Shown here: in pieces, positions 36,760 through 47,702 of the stretch | Layout of the letters: every line of letters begins with the position of its first letter | Numbering within the stretch: the stretch's first letter is position 1 | The notes under the pieces: generated by a model | What the model saw: only the letters and a program-made list of their open reading frames with translations | The model's database searches: none | What the model was told of the DNA's origin: nothing | Made by a program: the position numbers and the translations under genes | Source of the DNA: Smallanthus sonchifolius | Taxonomy: Eukaryota > Streptophyta > Magnoliopsida > Asterales > Asteraceae | Length of the DNA: 64,000 nt | Assembly: GCA_023525975.1 (NCBI GenBank) | Contig: CM042018.1 | Span: 79,057,001-79,121,000, forward strand | Reading direction: 5' to 3'

Positions 36760-37070
36760 GTTTTCAGCCGGTAACGGACCGTCATGGATGGTAACGATCC
36801 GTTACAAGCCATGATGGACAGTCACAGGACGGTAACAGCCCGTTACAAGTTAAGAAAGGGTTTTCACCTGAGAATGACACGTGTCCTGTGACTCATCATG
36901 ATGAAGTGACGCGTGTAAACCCTATGATGGACCGTCATGATGGGTAACGGAAACGGAACTTCATGGAAGGATAACGGTCCGTTACGTGGTCGCCAAGTGC
37001 GTAGTCACTAAGAAAACGGTGACGGACCATCACGAGCTGGTAACGGTCCGTCACGGACCCAGCGAGGCGC
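36760..37070 (+). repeat. GGTAACGGACCGTCA-type palindrome cluster in S3
   Basis: Several inverted motifs built on ACGGACCGT/ACGGTCCGT and GGTAACG...CGTTAC within 300 bp directly upstream of the TATA box. The same core words are found in S4. Confidence 0.7.
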
Positions 37071-37079
37071 TATAAATAG
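37071..37079 (+). promoter_or_regulatory. S3 TATA box
   Basis: TATAAATAG, about 390 bp into the LTR, followed by a CACACACC-containing leader as in other LTRs here. Confidence 0.7.
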
Positions 37080-37429
37080 ATGGAGTTGGCTTTTGGTTTT
37101 TAAATACAAACACACACCAATATCACCTCATAGACACACACGAATCTGAGAAGATCCAAGAGACGCGGTGCGGCGCACTAACGTGCGAGTGCGGTATGCT
37201 GATAGTGTGGTACGCTGCGAGTGTGGTTCGTATTCAGAGTAACGTTTAAGCGAGAAAACAAACGTAGGAAACGACCCAAGACTATTGTAAGTGCACTGCA
37301 CCTGTACCTTAGATAAATGTTTATGTGAAATATGTGATTATGTGTTATGTGCTATGTGTGGAACTAAGGTACGGGGTAATGGGAATTAGTCTAAACACTA
37401 AACGTGAATAATGGAGTAGCCACGATGTA

Positions 37430-38470
37430 TCCAAAGGGTAGTGGATATTCCGCTGGTACTTCCTATATATAAATCAATTGGTGCTTTGTGGTGAAACCAT
37501 TATGAATGTTTAGGGATATAGACTAAAAGATAATAATGAAAATATAGTAAACGAACGGGAGATCTTCCGACTGGTATGTAGCTATCTGATAAACGGAATG
37601 TTCCGTCTAAGGAAAGAGTGGTGTATAAATCCCTCCTGGACCCATCACTCTTTCCAAGGAACATCTCTGTTGGAGGTACTACTCTGCAAGGATAATCACT
37701 CCAATTTACAATATATGATGTGTATGAATAAGGAAAGGTTTAATTCTAAATAAAGAAATATTTGTGATCTATTATAGGGGTGGTGGGTATGCCATTGGTA
37801 CACCCTATATATAAAACCACTTTAATGCATCATAGAGACACCTTTACGAGGAATTAGGGAAAGGATGGGATAAAAGCATGAGTAAGTCATGCTATCAAAT
37901 TAATGATGAGAAACTCTTAAACTTAAGCAAAGGAGTATTCATGAGATGTTAAAGGGGTGATGGATACGTCGCTGGTATTTCCTATATATAAACCTCTTTA
38001 ACATAACATGACGAAACCTTTGTAAAGGATTAGAGTGAGAGTTAAGATAAAAGCATAAAGAGATTATGCCACTAAATGAGAATTAGATGGTAAAGCTTAA
38101 TTCTAAGTAAAGGAGTATTTATGGGATGTTAAAGGGGTGGTGGATACACCACTGATACTTTCTGTATATAAACCTCTTTAACGTAACATGGATAAACCTT
38201 TAAAAGGAACTAGAGCAGGGATAAATATGAAAGTATGACACGAGGTCATGCTATATGTGCGAATATGCGATGAGTGTTAAATGTAAATATGTGAATGCAT
38301 GATAGATGATCATGCCATATATTTAAATATGAATATGATATGGAAACGATTTTAAGTCTTAAAATGGAATAACGGAGTACTCACGAAGTGTTAAAGGGGT
38401 GGTGGATACGCCGCTGGTATTTCCTATATATAAGCCTCTTTCGTGCATCTGGGGAAACCGTTACGAAGTT
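37430..38470 (+). repeat. Degenerate tandem repeats in S3
   Basis: Five blocks of GTGGTGGATACGCCGCTGG followed by TTTCCTATATATAA and CCTCTTT (near 37437, 37780, 37966, 38143 and 38402), spaced 180-340 bp. A second short repeat, GAGATGTCCAGCCTACGGGG, occurs three times at 38540-38670. Confidence 0.75.
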
Positions 38471-39391
38471 TTAAGTTGAGGACTGGTTGGGAATACATTG
38501 GGAGGTTGTGAGTATATGATACTCAAGATCCCAATGCAATGAGATGTCCAGCCTATGGGGCAGGTCTCCATAATAAATGAATGAATGAAATGAGATGTCC
38601 AGCCTACGGGGCGGGTCTTAATAAGATATAACTAGGGAGAGATGTCAAGCCTACGGGGCGGGCCTCATGATTGAAATGAATACTATGAGTGGAGGTACGT
38701 CCAAAGATGGTCATGAGGGGGTTAGCACACACATAGAATATACGAATGACATGACCGGAGGTACGTCCGGAGATGGTCACGGGGGCGCCGGGAGCCCGAG
38801 AAACTTGAACAATAATAAGAAACTAATGGGTTTATAATAAAATGAATGATGCAGTGTACTTACTTAGCGTAAGCTAATTCAAAAATATTTTCCAAACACC
38901 ACAGTAAAGAAGCATCTAGAATAAAAGCATTCTGAGGACGTGGCCGGGCGGAGTTGAAGAATCCCTATGTTACATAATGTAATAGTTTATGTAAAAACAA
39001 TATTTCTAATAAAATATACCTTTATCACTTTAGTGATAAGGATTGAAAAATCTAGGACCCGTTTTCCGCATGAAACTCTGATAAAATAATAAAGGAATAA
39101 GTAGGGTGTTTCAGTATGCCAGGGCTGAAAATGATTGGGTGGTGGACCACCACCGATCCGGTAGCAGTCCACTAGCCGCAAATTATTGTGTTGCCACGTG
39201 TATGGTGATTCATCCCATGTATTTGACGCGTGTCATCGTGGCGGACCGCCACACCCTCTATAACGGTCCGACAACCACAATTAGAGGAACGGTCCAATCA
39301 GGAATGAACATATAGGGCTGACGCAATCAATGGGCGTTAGCGGACCGCTACGCACCTAGGTAACGGTCCGCTACGGGTCTGATCAGACTAC

Positions 39392-39400
39392 TATAAATAG
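39392..39400 (+). promoter_or_regulatory. T3 3' LTR TATA box
   Basis: TATAAATAG downstream of the palindrome cluster. S5 has the same arrangement in reverse at 51642-51650. Confidence 0.7.
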
Positions 39401-40642
39401 ATGCATCCAGTTGTCCATTTATTCACACATAAATCATATCCCACTCCTTAAGATCTCTAGAGCTGACCATTTCCTCGATTCGTGTGCCTCGCTTTTAGTA
39501 AAATATCTGACTTTCATTTATTTTCCGTACTCATGCGTTAAAGCGTTTCTCTATCTAGGACTTCCATTAAGGCTTCCACTAAGCAACAAGGACTACCCTG
39601 AGATAAGCTCAAGCCATTATTAAGGTGAATATGTTTATCCTTTTTATTTTCCAAAACCTTGAAACGTTTTATGTTTACAAATGGCAATACATGTATTCAA
39701 AAGTTTGATGCATAAGGGCGTCTACGTGAAACATTCATGCCATAAGTATACGTAAAACTTGATCAAGGGATACACGCTTTATGGGTGAAATTCCCATAAG
39801 GGGGCTGGTAATTATCTATAATTAGACGTAAGACGGGGTCTCAGTTATGGAACAACCCAGTAAGTAAGTCTGGAAATGCCAACAATCCTTTTACAGAAAT
39901 TACCAGTGTATACCATGGTTGTACACTCAGATGAAATAGTTCCGCTGAATGATAGATTGTACTTGCATTATGGTTAAATGTTTTGATACTGTATTTGCCA
40001 AACGAATTGGGTTATGATGAACATGTTCACCAGCGTTCGCGCTGACGTTTTATTTTCCAAAATGTTTTCAGGTAATCAATGATTATATGTGAGCCTAGTC
40101 CTACGGGATAGTCTCGGGGATAAATGTGTATATAAATATTTTGACAGGGTTATGTACTATGGATGATGATTTCCTAAGCATGTAGATAACTCTGCAAGTA
40201 TAAAGAAACAGGAGGAGATGTTTAAGATGATGATTTCTTAGACATGGATACTCCCTTGGTATACACAAGGATAGGTGTTGGAAGGTAAAACCCCTAGATG
40301 CCTAAGCCGACAAGGCTTGGCATTGGAAGGGTTAACTCCCCAGGCACATGCCGACTACCTTGTGACTCTATAATACCCTACTTACGCAAGCGACATGTAA
40401 ATGGTCGTGGACCATTTTTTGTAAATAGAAAAGGGGTATTTAATTCCCGAGGTTATATAAATGATTATTTATACCTATGATTTGGAAAATATACAATATC
40501 AACCATCGGGTTGAGGTTTATTACAAGATCAATCCTGAAAGTATTTTTCACTGCTAAACTCACTCTGATTTTCTAAATAAAATAAGATTGGAGGTGCCAA
40601 TCTGATCGCACGCCCGAGGTTTCCTGAAATTGTGGTGTGACA

Positions 40643-41197
40643 ATACTCCACCGCCATGGGCGGTGGTTAAGACATTGGCATTGGCGCAATCAGTGACTGA
40701 ACTCTAGCAAAAAACCATATGGACCGATTGTTGTTGAAGACGAGAGTGTTGGCGGGTGGCCGAAGCTGGTGGTGGTCAGCGATTGTAAAGGTGAGAGGTG
40801 AGAGAGAGATGAGAAAGGGTAGAGAGATGATTTGCTATTTTTTTTTTATTTTATGTATTCTTTTTCTAATTTATGCATTTATTTATTTAATTGACTTTAA
40901 TGCCCCTCACATGAGGGCACATGACTGGACCTAACTTTAGAAATAGATGAGAATTAGTGTAAAGGACAAAGAATGTGCAAAATTTCTAAAAAAAGGACAT
41001 CGTGTGTAAGGACACACCATACAATTTCATATATTTATAAAGGACACAATTTGTGATTTACTCTTAGTTTTATCATACATCATAAAAATTTGTTTACTTT
41101 ATTTTAAAAAAATATATTAAGGTTGTATTAGTATTCGTAATACAATAATTATTCTATCAACTTTATTTAAATTTTACAATAGGAGAAGATACTTTAT
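40643..41197. other. Non-LTR DNA, no gene seen
   Basis: Begins with an inverted repeat (CCACCGCC/GGCGGTGG, 40649-40667), then purine-rich GAGAGAGATGAG and AT-rich sequence. Short open frames lack recognisable domains. Confidence 0.5.
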
Positions 41198-42916
41198 ACA
41201 TATATATATATATATATATATACACGATGAGTTTCAAATGATAACCAAGTTTTGTATGAAAACTACATCTCAACCATTGATTGAGTTTGAGCAATGATTG
41301 ATTTTATTTAATGCGAATTTGTAAATATTAAGAGAAAAATACATTTAAATTTAATTAAAAAGGGAAGATTGGGTAAACTAGCATAACTTAATTTAGGTTA
41401 CAATTATTTAGTTATTAAAAAATCTAATAAAAATCTCACACTCTAACCCTCTCTCCTATCAAAGCATATGAACGAGTTTTTAATTACATGGATTTCAACT
41501 TTACAAATCAAAATCTAAAATATTCTATATATAACTACAATGACGAAAAAATAAATAAATTAAATAATATGAATGAGTAGTTGTTACATATACGTAACTA
41601 TATGTTACATATATGTAACGCAATGTGAAAAAAAGAATTTTTTTAAAAATTTTATGTAAAAAATTACACGTTTTAAATACGTATATGTAACAAGTAGTGT
41701 AACAATCAAACACAAACAACAGAACATAAAAATTGAAACAAATTATCGAGTTACATATACGTATCAGAAATATAACTTTTATAAGCTACTAAATTACGTA
41801 TATGAAACAGTACGAGTTACATATATACAACACACAAAATATAAAGAACATTTATTATAGCACAAGCTTTATAGGAATACAACGATACAACACACAAAAG
41901 ATGAAGAACAAGATGATTAAATGACCAAATACGCAGTTTACAAACGTAACTTACACAATTTTACGAAACCAAGAACATATCTTATTATTACGTATATGGA
42001 ACACTTAGTGTTACGTATATGTAAGCAGTGTTAGATACATGTAACACTATGTGTTACATATACATACAAAATGTGTTACATATACATACCATATGTATTA
42101 CATATACATACAAAACGTGTTACATATACGTAACACCTATGTTACATATACGTACCAAATATGATGAACGAACTTCTAACTGAAATAGGCATTTGGAGCA
42201 AGGATCGCTAGGGCAAGCATGTCACGGTAAAAGCAGAAAACAATCTCGTTGACTTCGTCATTTAGGGCTACCGTAGTGATGACATGATATCCTCCGTTGA
42301 ACAATTGCACCAACACCGTTACCACACATGCCTTCCTACGCCACCACCACACCCACCCTTACGTCGGTAAAAACCCTCTACACCACAACCACCCCTACAC
42401 CATATTTTTTCATGTAATCACGTTGGGAACCATCAGATCTGTACATCACCACCATCGATCTATTCAATTTTCCCAAGTACCATGAGATATGTTCTTCACC
42501 ATCATCACCTTTCACCCCCGGCCGCTCTGTTTCACTTTGCAAATAAAAAGAAAAAAAACCTGCTCCGATGAGGAAAAGAACTTTCGAGGTGCTAACTCCG
42601 GTATGCATTGCCATTTTCCGACGAATCTCACTACACACTTTCAATCAATCGGAGCCGTCTGGCTAGGTAGTGTAGAATGGGAGAGACCAAGATGTGAATT
42701 GAATTTGATGATTGAATAAAAACGTGAATTGAATTTGATGATCGAATAAAACTTGAAAAAAGGAGATAAAAAAGGAAATTTTGAAATTTATAAAAAATAC
42801 CTAATTTAAAATTGGTGACAATTTACAAAACACCCTTTTTTATTAATATAAATATAAATTAATGTAAAATATTTGATTGGCTAAAAATGGTTTTCATGGT
42901 TATCATTTGAACCCTT

Positions 42917-42990
<74 letters not shown>
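41198..42990. mobile_element. M1: non-autonomous inverted-repeat element (about 1.8 kb) between (TA)n tracts
   Basis: The left subterminal sequence (TTTCAAATGATAACCAAG, 41232-41249) and the right one (TGGTTATCATTTGAACCC, 42897-42914) are inverted copies, with a second matched block (ATGAAAAC/GTTTTCAT) inside. (TA)n lies outside both (41198-41222 and 42919-42986). The interior has a dense run of GTTACATATACGTAAC-like palindromes (41580-42160) and a GC-richer block (42180-42720) with open frames of no recognised domain. Probably a TIR DNA transposon derivative; class not resolved. Confidence 0.5.
41580..42160. repeat. GTTACATATACGTAAC palindrome cluster inside M1
   Basis: About ten copies of TTACATATACGTAAC or close variants, irregularly spaced, each near-palindromic. 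Confidence 0.7.
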
Positions 42991-43170
42991 TCTACGTTTC
43001 TATTAATAACATAAACTCCGTACGCTTCTACAGTACCAATAACGGAATCTGCATATTGCTGCTCATTATGAAAAGCTAAAATGACAAAACAATCCTTCCC
43101 TATTAAAGACAAAAACAACACGCGGCGGACTAGGGTTCCTTCGTACAAAATAAGCCGTTTGAATTTTAAC

Positions 43171-43190
<20 letters not shown>
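42991..43190. other. Unassigned spacer between M1 and M2
   Basis: Mixed sequence ending in a (CT)n/(TA)n tract. No gene or repeat is recognised. Confidence 0.4.
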
Positions 43191-43203
<13 letters not shown>

Positions 43204-43214
<11 letters not shown>

Positions 43215-43355
43215 GGAGGGAGGATCCCCTAAAAATGAGATTTTGCATAAGTAACATAAAAATGATTTTTAAAAATTAAATATTGAGTTTTTAAAAATCG
43301 TTTTTAGGCTACTTAGGCAAACACCGGCTTTTTATTTGATACTTCCTATATATAT
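43204..43355. mobile_element. M2: fold-back MITE (about 150 bp)
   Basis: The interior is one long inverted repeat: TTTGCATAAGTAACATAAAA pairs with TTTTAGGCTACTTAGGCAAA, meeting at TTTTTAAAAA blocks. Flanked by (TA)n on both sides. Confidence 0.65.
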
Positions 43356-43361
43356 ATAGTG

Positions 43362-43795
43362 GAGGGCTAATGTGAAAACTCTCTTGAGTTGAGAAACCCA
43401 TGAAACTCCCTATGTAACATATGTAAAGTTATAAACATATGCAAATTCTTTTTCGGATAGCTTTTATATTTAAATTCATCACTTTTGAAAAAAAAAATTC
43501 AAAAATGCGTCGAGTTGTTTTTAAATATTTTTTTTTACCAAAAACGTTGTACCTGTATACATATGTAACATCCTTTGTTACGTATGTAACATGCTGTAAA
43601 AACAGGTTATTTGGTTAATTTTTCATATATATATATATATATATATATTAAAGTACTCGGCGTTTTTTTTTATTTTTTTATAAGTGACGAAATTATATAT
43701 AAAACCTACCCTAAAAAAATAAAACAATGTTACATAGGGTTTTCACGGGTTTTCTCAAATTAAGTGGGTTTCCAAATTATCATTCTCCTATATAT
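43362..43795. mobile_element. M3: MITE-like element with about 70-bp terminal inverted repeats
   Basis: The left arm (near 43380-43421) ends CCCTATGTAACAT and its inverted copy starts ATGTTACATAGGG (43728-43795). The arms stay similar over about 70 bp (GAGAAACCCATGAAA against the complement of TTTTCACGGGTTTTCTC). Bordered by TATATATA at both ends. Confidence 0.65.
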
Positions 43796-44485
43796 ATGTG
43801 TGTGTGTGTCTTTATATATATATATATATAAAACCTTCATTCAGTGTAAAAACCAATAAACCCTTTTGCCTATTCGGAGAATGCCATATGTTAAGGGATT
43901 TTTGGAGGGTAGAAGGGTAGTATAGTGTAAACCCCGAAAATTATCAAATAACAAATAATAAATTAAAGGAGGCTCGAGTTAATAAAACGAATAACAAGGA
44001 AACGAGAAGGGGTCATTGTGTCAACGAACGAAAGACGAAATAGGGAGGGGAAGGCTAACCCTAGCCGCCACCCCTTGTTTCCCATCATTCCATCCATTTG
44101 CAAGTTCCTAGAGAGAGAAAGCTAGTGAGGGTTTAGAGAGAGAAAGTCGGGTTTTGGGTTGTGAAGCTCAAGAATCGAACACCATCATCAGAAGAAGCTA
44201 AGGATCCGGGTTTCGAGCTCAGATAGGTAACGACTTCTTCTAAATATGAGTTTTTCGTTTATGGTGGGTTTCAGCTTCGTTTTCACATAAAGGTTGGGTT
44301 TTTATGTGTGTTTTGTAAAACTAAACATAGATCTAGCCTCTTGGGTGTAAATGGAACGTTTCTAACGTAAAAAATTCAAAACTTGATCACTGTTATGATT
44401 AGCCGCCATAAACATGCAACATTAGGGTTTTGGGGAAGAAGATAACCCGTAACAGGTGAACTTACTATGTCTGCCTAATACTAAT

Positions 44486-44692
44486 GTGGCGAACTTGATA
44501 ATTTCGCTAGAGTAAGTTCGCCAGAATCTAATAGGGCGAACATGGGGTAAGTTCGCTAGGAGAAGTTCGCCAGAATCTAGTAGAGCGAACATGGGGTAAG
44601 TTAGCTAGGATAAGTTCGCCAAAATCCCAAAGTGGGCGAACATGACATGTTCGCTAGTGTTAAGATGGCGAGCTTGTCATAAGTTCGCCAGA
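44486..44692 (+). repeat. T6 LTR array 1: GGCGAAC/GTTCGCC inverted repeats
   Basis: Alternating GGCGAACATG, AAGTTCGCTAG and AAGTTCGCCAGAATCTA words give repeated inverted pairs (GGCGAAC with GTTCGCC). Occupies the same LTR position as S6 52729-52884 but with unrelated sequence. Confidence 0.75.
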
Positions 44693-45217
44693 CGTCTAGT
44701 GTCGGTTAGGCCCGTTAGCTTAAACCGCATGAATTGATTGTACAGATAGAGAGTGATGGTTACCGGATCAGTTCTAATTTTCCCAGGATAGCTTGACATG
44801 TGAGTTCTTATTGCCCTTTTTCCCTAACGGTTTTGGGCTGGCATGCATACTGGGAGAAAGATTTGAAAGGCAAAGTATGGTTTTTATAAAAATGTAATTT
44901 TTATAAAGTCAAGTGAAAGTTATAGTTTTTATAAAAATGCGGTTTTTATAAAAGATAAGGGAAAGGGTTAAAGAGCATAATACTATCTTTGAAATATATT
45001 TTTAAAGAAAGTAAAGAGTTAAAGCAAAGAAAGTAAAAGAGCTGCACTTCGGTGTAGCTTGACAATGAAAGTAACAGATGCATATTACATGCTTTATGTG
45101 TTAATATGTATTATTTGTCTATGTGTTATGTGTTTCAATGTCATTATATTATGTGACATAGTATAATTGCATAGTAGTTGCATGGGAAAAAGTCCCGCAG
45201 GCAAGCAAAGTTGAAGT

Positions 45218-45363
45218 CTCACCCCGAGGTGTGAGCATGCAAAGTAGAAAGTCTCACCCTGAGGTGTGAGCAAGCAAAGGAGTCTTACACTTAGGTGTAA
45301 GCGAGAAAGTCCCACCCTGAGGTGTGGGCGCAGCAAAGTAAAAGTCTTACCCTGAGGTGTAAG
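45218..45363 (+). repeat. T6 LTR array 2: five hairpins with covarying stems
   Basis: Five units with loop CCCTGAG or a close variant. Stems are CTCAC/GTGAG (45218-45235), CTCAC/GTGAG (45253-45270), CTTACAC/GTGTAAG (45284-45301), CCCAC/GTGGG (45311-45328) and CTTAC/GTAAG (45346-45363). Both arms change together. Confidence 0.85.
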
Positions 45364-45563
45364 CGAGAAAAGGGATCTTGTTCTCGGACATTGATCCATA
45401 TGTGATAGTTAAAGTATGTTATAGTCACTTTGTCTTGTACGAATGAAAACCAAAGTTGAAAGAGTAAAGGAGGACACCTTAACTAGTTTCCTCAAAAGTA
45501 AAGTTTTAAAAGAAAGAAAGAAACGGAACGATTTTATAATTGTAATGTTGTAAAGGTTTAAAG

Positions 45564-46881
45564 TGTCACACCCCGGATTTAGCGTAATATTTTAATAACT
45601 CAGGATCTTTTCAAAAGACGGAAAATCTCCCATTTCTTTTCATTTCATAAACAGAGATAAAGCATGATATTGTATACAAACATTTTAATTTACAAAACCA
45701 CAGTTACTTGAGCCATTTCTTTCAACTGATGTCTAGGGTGGACATTCTCTTTTTCATGACATCATTATTCTTTGTCATCATATGGCTATATCATACAATA
45801 TCATCCTTGGTTACCTGTAAAAACATTTGAAAATATTTTATCAGTATAAACTAGTGAATACAAGTATATTGGAAATCATAATCTGACAAGTGTGAATAAA
45901 TAGAACAATTTGCCCATAGTTTTCGGTTAATTTACACAGTCAACTTTCTAACCAGCAGCCACACTAGGGACCTTGGATATGATTTTACATTTATTCAATA
46001 TTATGCCTTACGCCTCAAGCGATAGGTCTTTCATAACAACCAAGGGTTCAACCCCTAGCCCTGTTACAACGTCTCATCTGTAACACGTTTATATATAGGT
46101 GACTCTATGGGCGGACTGCTATATAGTATATCACCTTATACAACCAATGGTTGTATTAGTTGATTCAAGTCAGACCATAATCAAAACTATTTTCAGTTTT
46201 GAAATCATTTTATAAAAATAAAAGTATTCACCTTGATAGAGTATTGACTTAGGAATCTTCTAGAGTGAGTGTTTAAGTGGTCAGCGTCTCTACTTAATCG
46301 TCTAGCTTGGATTCTCCAAAAGAGCGTTTCCTAGGTCCTCGGCTTTCTCCAAAGCGAACCGGCACTTTCGAAACTTAAACGTATGAGCGCGAATGGTTTT
46401 AGAGTAGTGGGAACTACAGTATGATTTTGGATGTGATGAAGGACCAAAACTCATACCTGCTATTTTTAGAGGAAAATTGCGGCTTTGACAGACCGTTACG
46501 GGTAGTGACGGTCCGTCACCGTTTAATCATAATGGACCGTTATTATTTGGTGACGGTCCGTCACCGCGTTAGCGTTTGCGAGTCAGCTGATACGCGTCAG
46601 CTTCTGGTCGTTTTGCGGCATGACGGACCGTTACGAGGTCGTGACGGTCCGTCGTAGGGTTTCCACGCATCAGTTTCAGTCCATTAGTCACCGGACACAT
46701 GGCCTGTCATCATTATTCGCGTGGCCACCCAGTAACTGACCGTTATCTTTGGTGACGGTCCGTTACCGTCAGATTTTCATGTTTTTCAACTTTTGGTCCT
46801 TGATCTTTCATGTAATTACACCTATAGTCCCTGTACTTTATATTTTTATAATTTTGGCACGAAATTTTAGGAAGTGTTACA
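45564..46881 (-). mobile_element. S4: reverse solo LTR (1318 bp)
   Basis: TGTCACACCCCGG to GGAAGTGTTACA, with a perfect duplication TAAAG (45559-45563 and 46882-46886). Palindromes of the type TGACGGACCGTTACG/CGTGACGGTCCGTC cluster at 46490-46770, the upstream end of the LTR in its own sense. Confidence 0.9.
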
Positions 46882-47281
46882 TAAAGTAAACGCAAAGGCA
46901 AAGTTATTTTAAAGTATAGAAACAAAAGTGTATTTTATTTTTATAAAAGTAGCTATTTAAAGAAAGTTTATAGTTTAAAGTAAAGATAGAACTTACCAGC
47001 GTTAGCTGACTTTTAGTATGCATGAAGGGTAGTAAAGGTAAAAGGAAAGAGTAAGTAAAGGAGCCGCGAGGGCTGGAAAGCGTGGACTGCCGGGCTGCAT
47101 CCCTGAAAACTGACATTTCCTTACCGATAGGTTATGTTTGAGCAATGTTATTTATTGTTTACAAGTTTGAATGTTTGAGACAAGACTTTCGCTGTAATAG
47201 ATTCTGATTTCTAGTTTAAGAACTATGTTTATTATGTTTTGTGCCAACTATGAGATGTACCCAGTTTGGGGCGTTGCAAGT

Positions 47282-47294
47282 TGGTATCAGAGCC
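47282..47294 (+). other. T6 primer binding site (tRNA-iMet)
   Basis: TGGTATCAGAGCC, 3 nt after the LTR. Confidence 0.92.
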
Positions 47295-47702
47295 ATAGTT
47301 TGAGAGATTCAGACATTTGCGATAATGTCTGAACTTAAATTGAGAATGGGACAAAGGAAAGGAAGGAATGGAATTTCAGTCAGAGCAGCCCATCCATGGA
47401 AAGGTAGTTAAAAGAAGGTAGTCAATGTCCGAATTTAGAACATAGACAATAATGCCATAGTATAGAAAGTAGACAATAAATGCTTTAGCATAAATAGTCC
47501 ATTGTACATGCCTTAGCATAGACAGTAGACAATATGTGCCTTAAAGTAGGGACTCTGAACTTGGATGCAAATGTTACTCCTGACAGGAAATGTTCAGAAC
47601 CCGAGTAGTAAAGTAAAATAGTAATTGTATAGCTGTCTCTGTAATTAGTAATTTACAATACTCATGATAACACGAGTATTCCTTGTTCGTAGTTAGTTGC
47701 TA

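Larger units (their letters stand above)
36679..39113 (+). mobile_element. S3: solo LTR (2435 bp)
   Basis: TGTAACATCCC to GGTGTTTCA, flanked by GTACG (36674-36678) and GTATG (39114-39118). The one mismatch is a CpG to TpG change. No internal region. Orientation follows the TATA box. Confidence 0.85.
15560..40642 (+). mobile_element. T3: old Ty3/gypsy chromovirus, host of T2, S2, T4, T5 and S3
   Basis: Its coding sequence is scattered over 15560-16016, 27073-28385, 30117-30885 and 35020-36474, followed by a 3' LTR. Joining across T4 is in register: the duplicated AAGCA plus the T4 length is a multiple of three (11061), and the gag frame continues. The 5' LTR and gag start lie left of the window. 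The predicted right target duplication is ATACT (40643-40647). It is the outermost and most interrupted element. Confidence 0.9.
36511..40642 (+). repeat. T3 3' LTR, split by S3
   Basis: TGTAACCCCAGG to GGTGTGACA, about 1.69 kb without S3 (36511-36678 and 39119-40642). TATA box TATAAATAG at 39392-39400, preceded by palindromic AGCGGACCGCTA/GGTAACGGTCCGCTAC motifs (36630-36645 and 39120-39375). S5 at 50397-52034 is a reverse copy of the same family. Confidence 0.88.
43926..47278 (+). repeat. T6 5' LTR, split by S4
   Basis: TGTAAACCCCG to TTGGGGCGTTGCA, about 2.03 kb without S4. Shares landmarks with S6: repeated AGAGAGAGAAA, a GGTAACGA site, TTTTGGGCTGG followed by GCATAC, and GTTTGGGGC near the end. 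Two hairpin arrays. Confidence 0.85.

Noticed and set aside
36679..39113. Centromeric satellite
   Set aside because: Repeats are few, degenerate and confined to an LTR with a target duplication.
40719..40934. 71-codon ORF after T3
   Set aside because: Low-complexity purine-rich start and hydrophobic AT-derived end, with no domain or relatives in the window.
42297..42719. Possible host gene in the GC-richer part of M1
   Set aside because: Short overlapping frames on both strands, His- and Val-rich, with no domain and no gene structure. More likely interior of a DNA transposon; capture of a gene fragment cannot be excluded.
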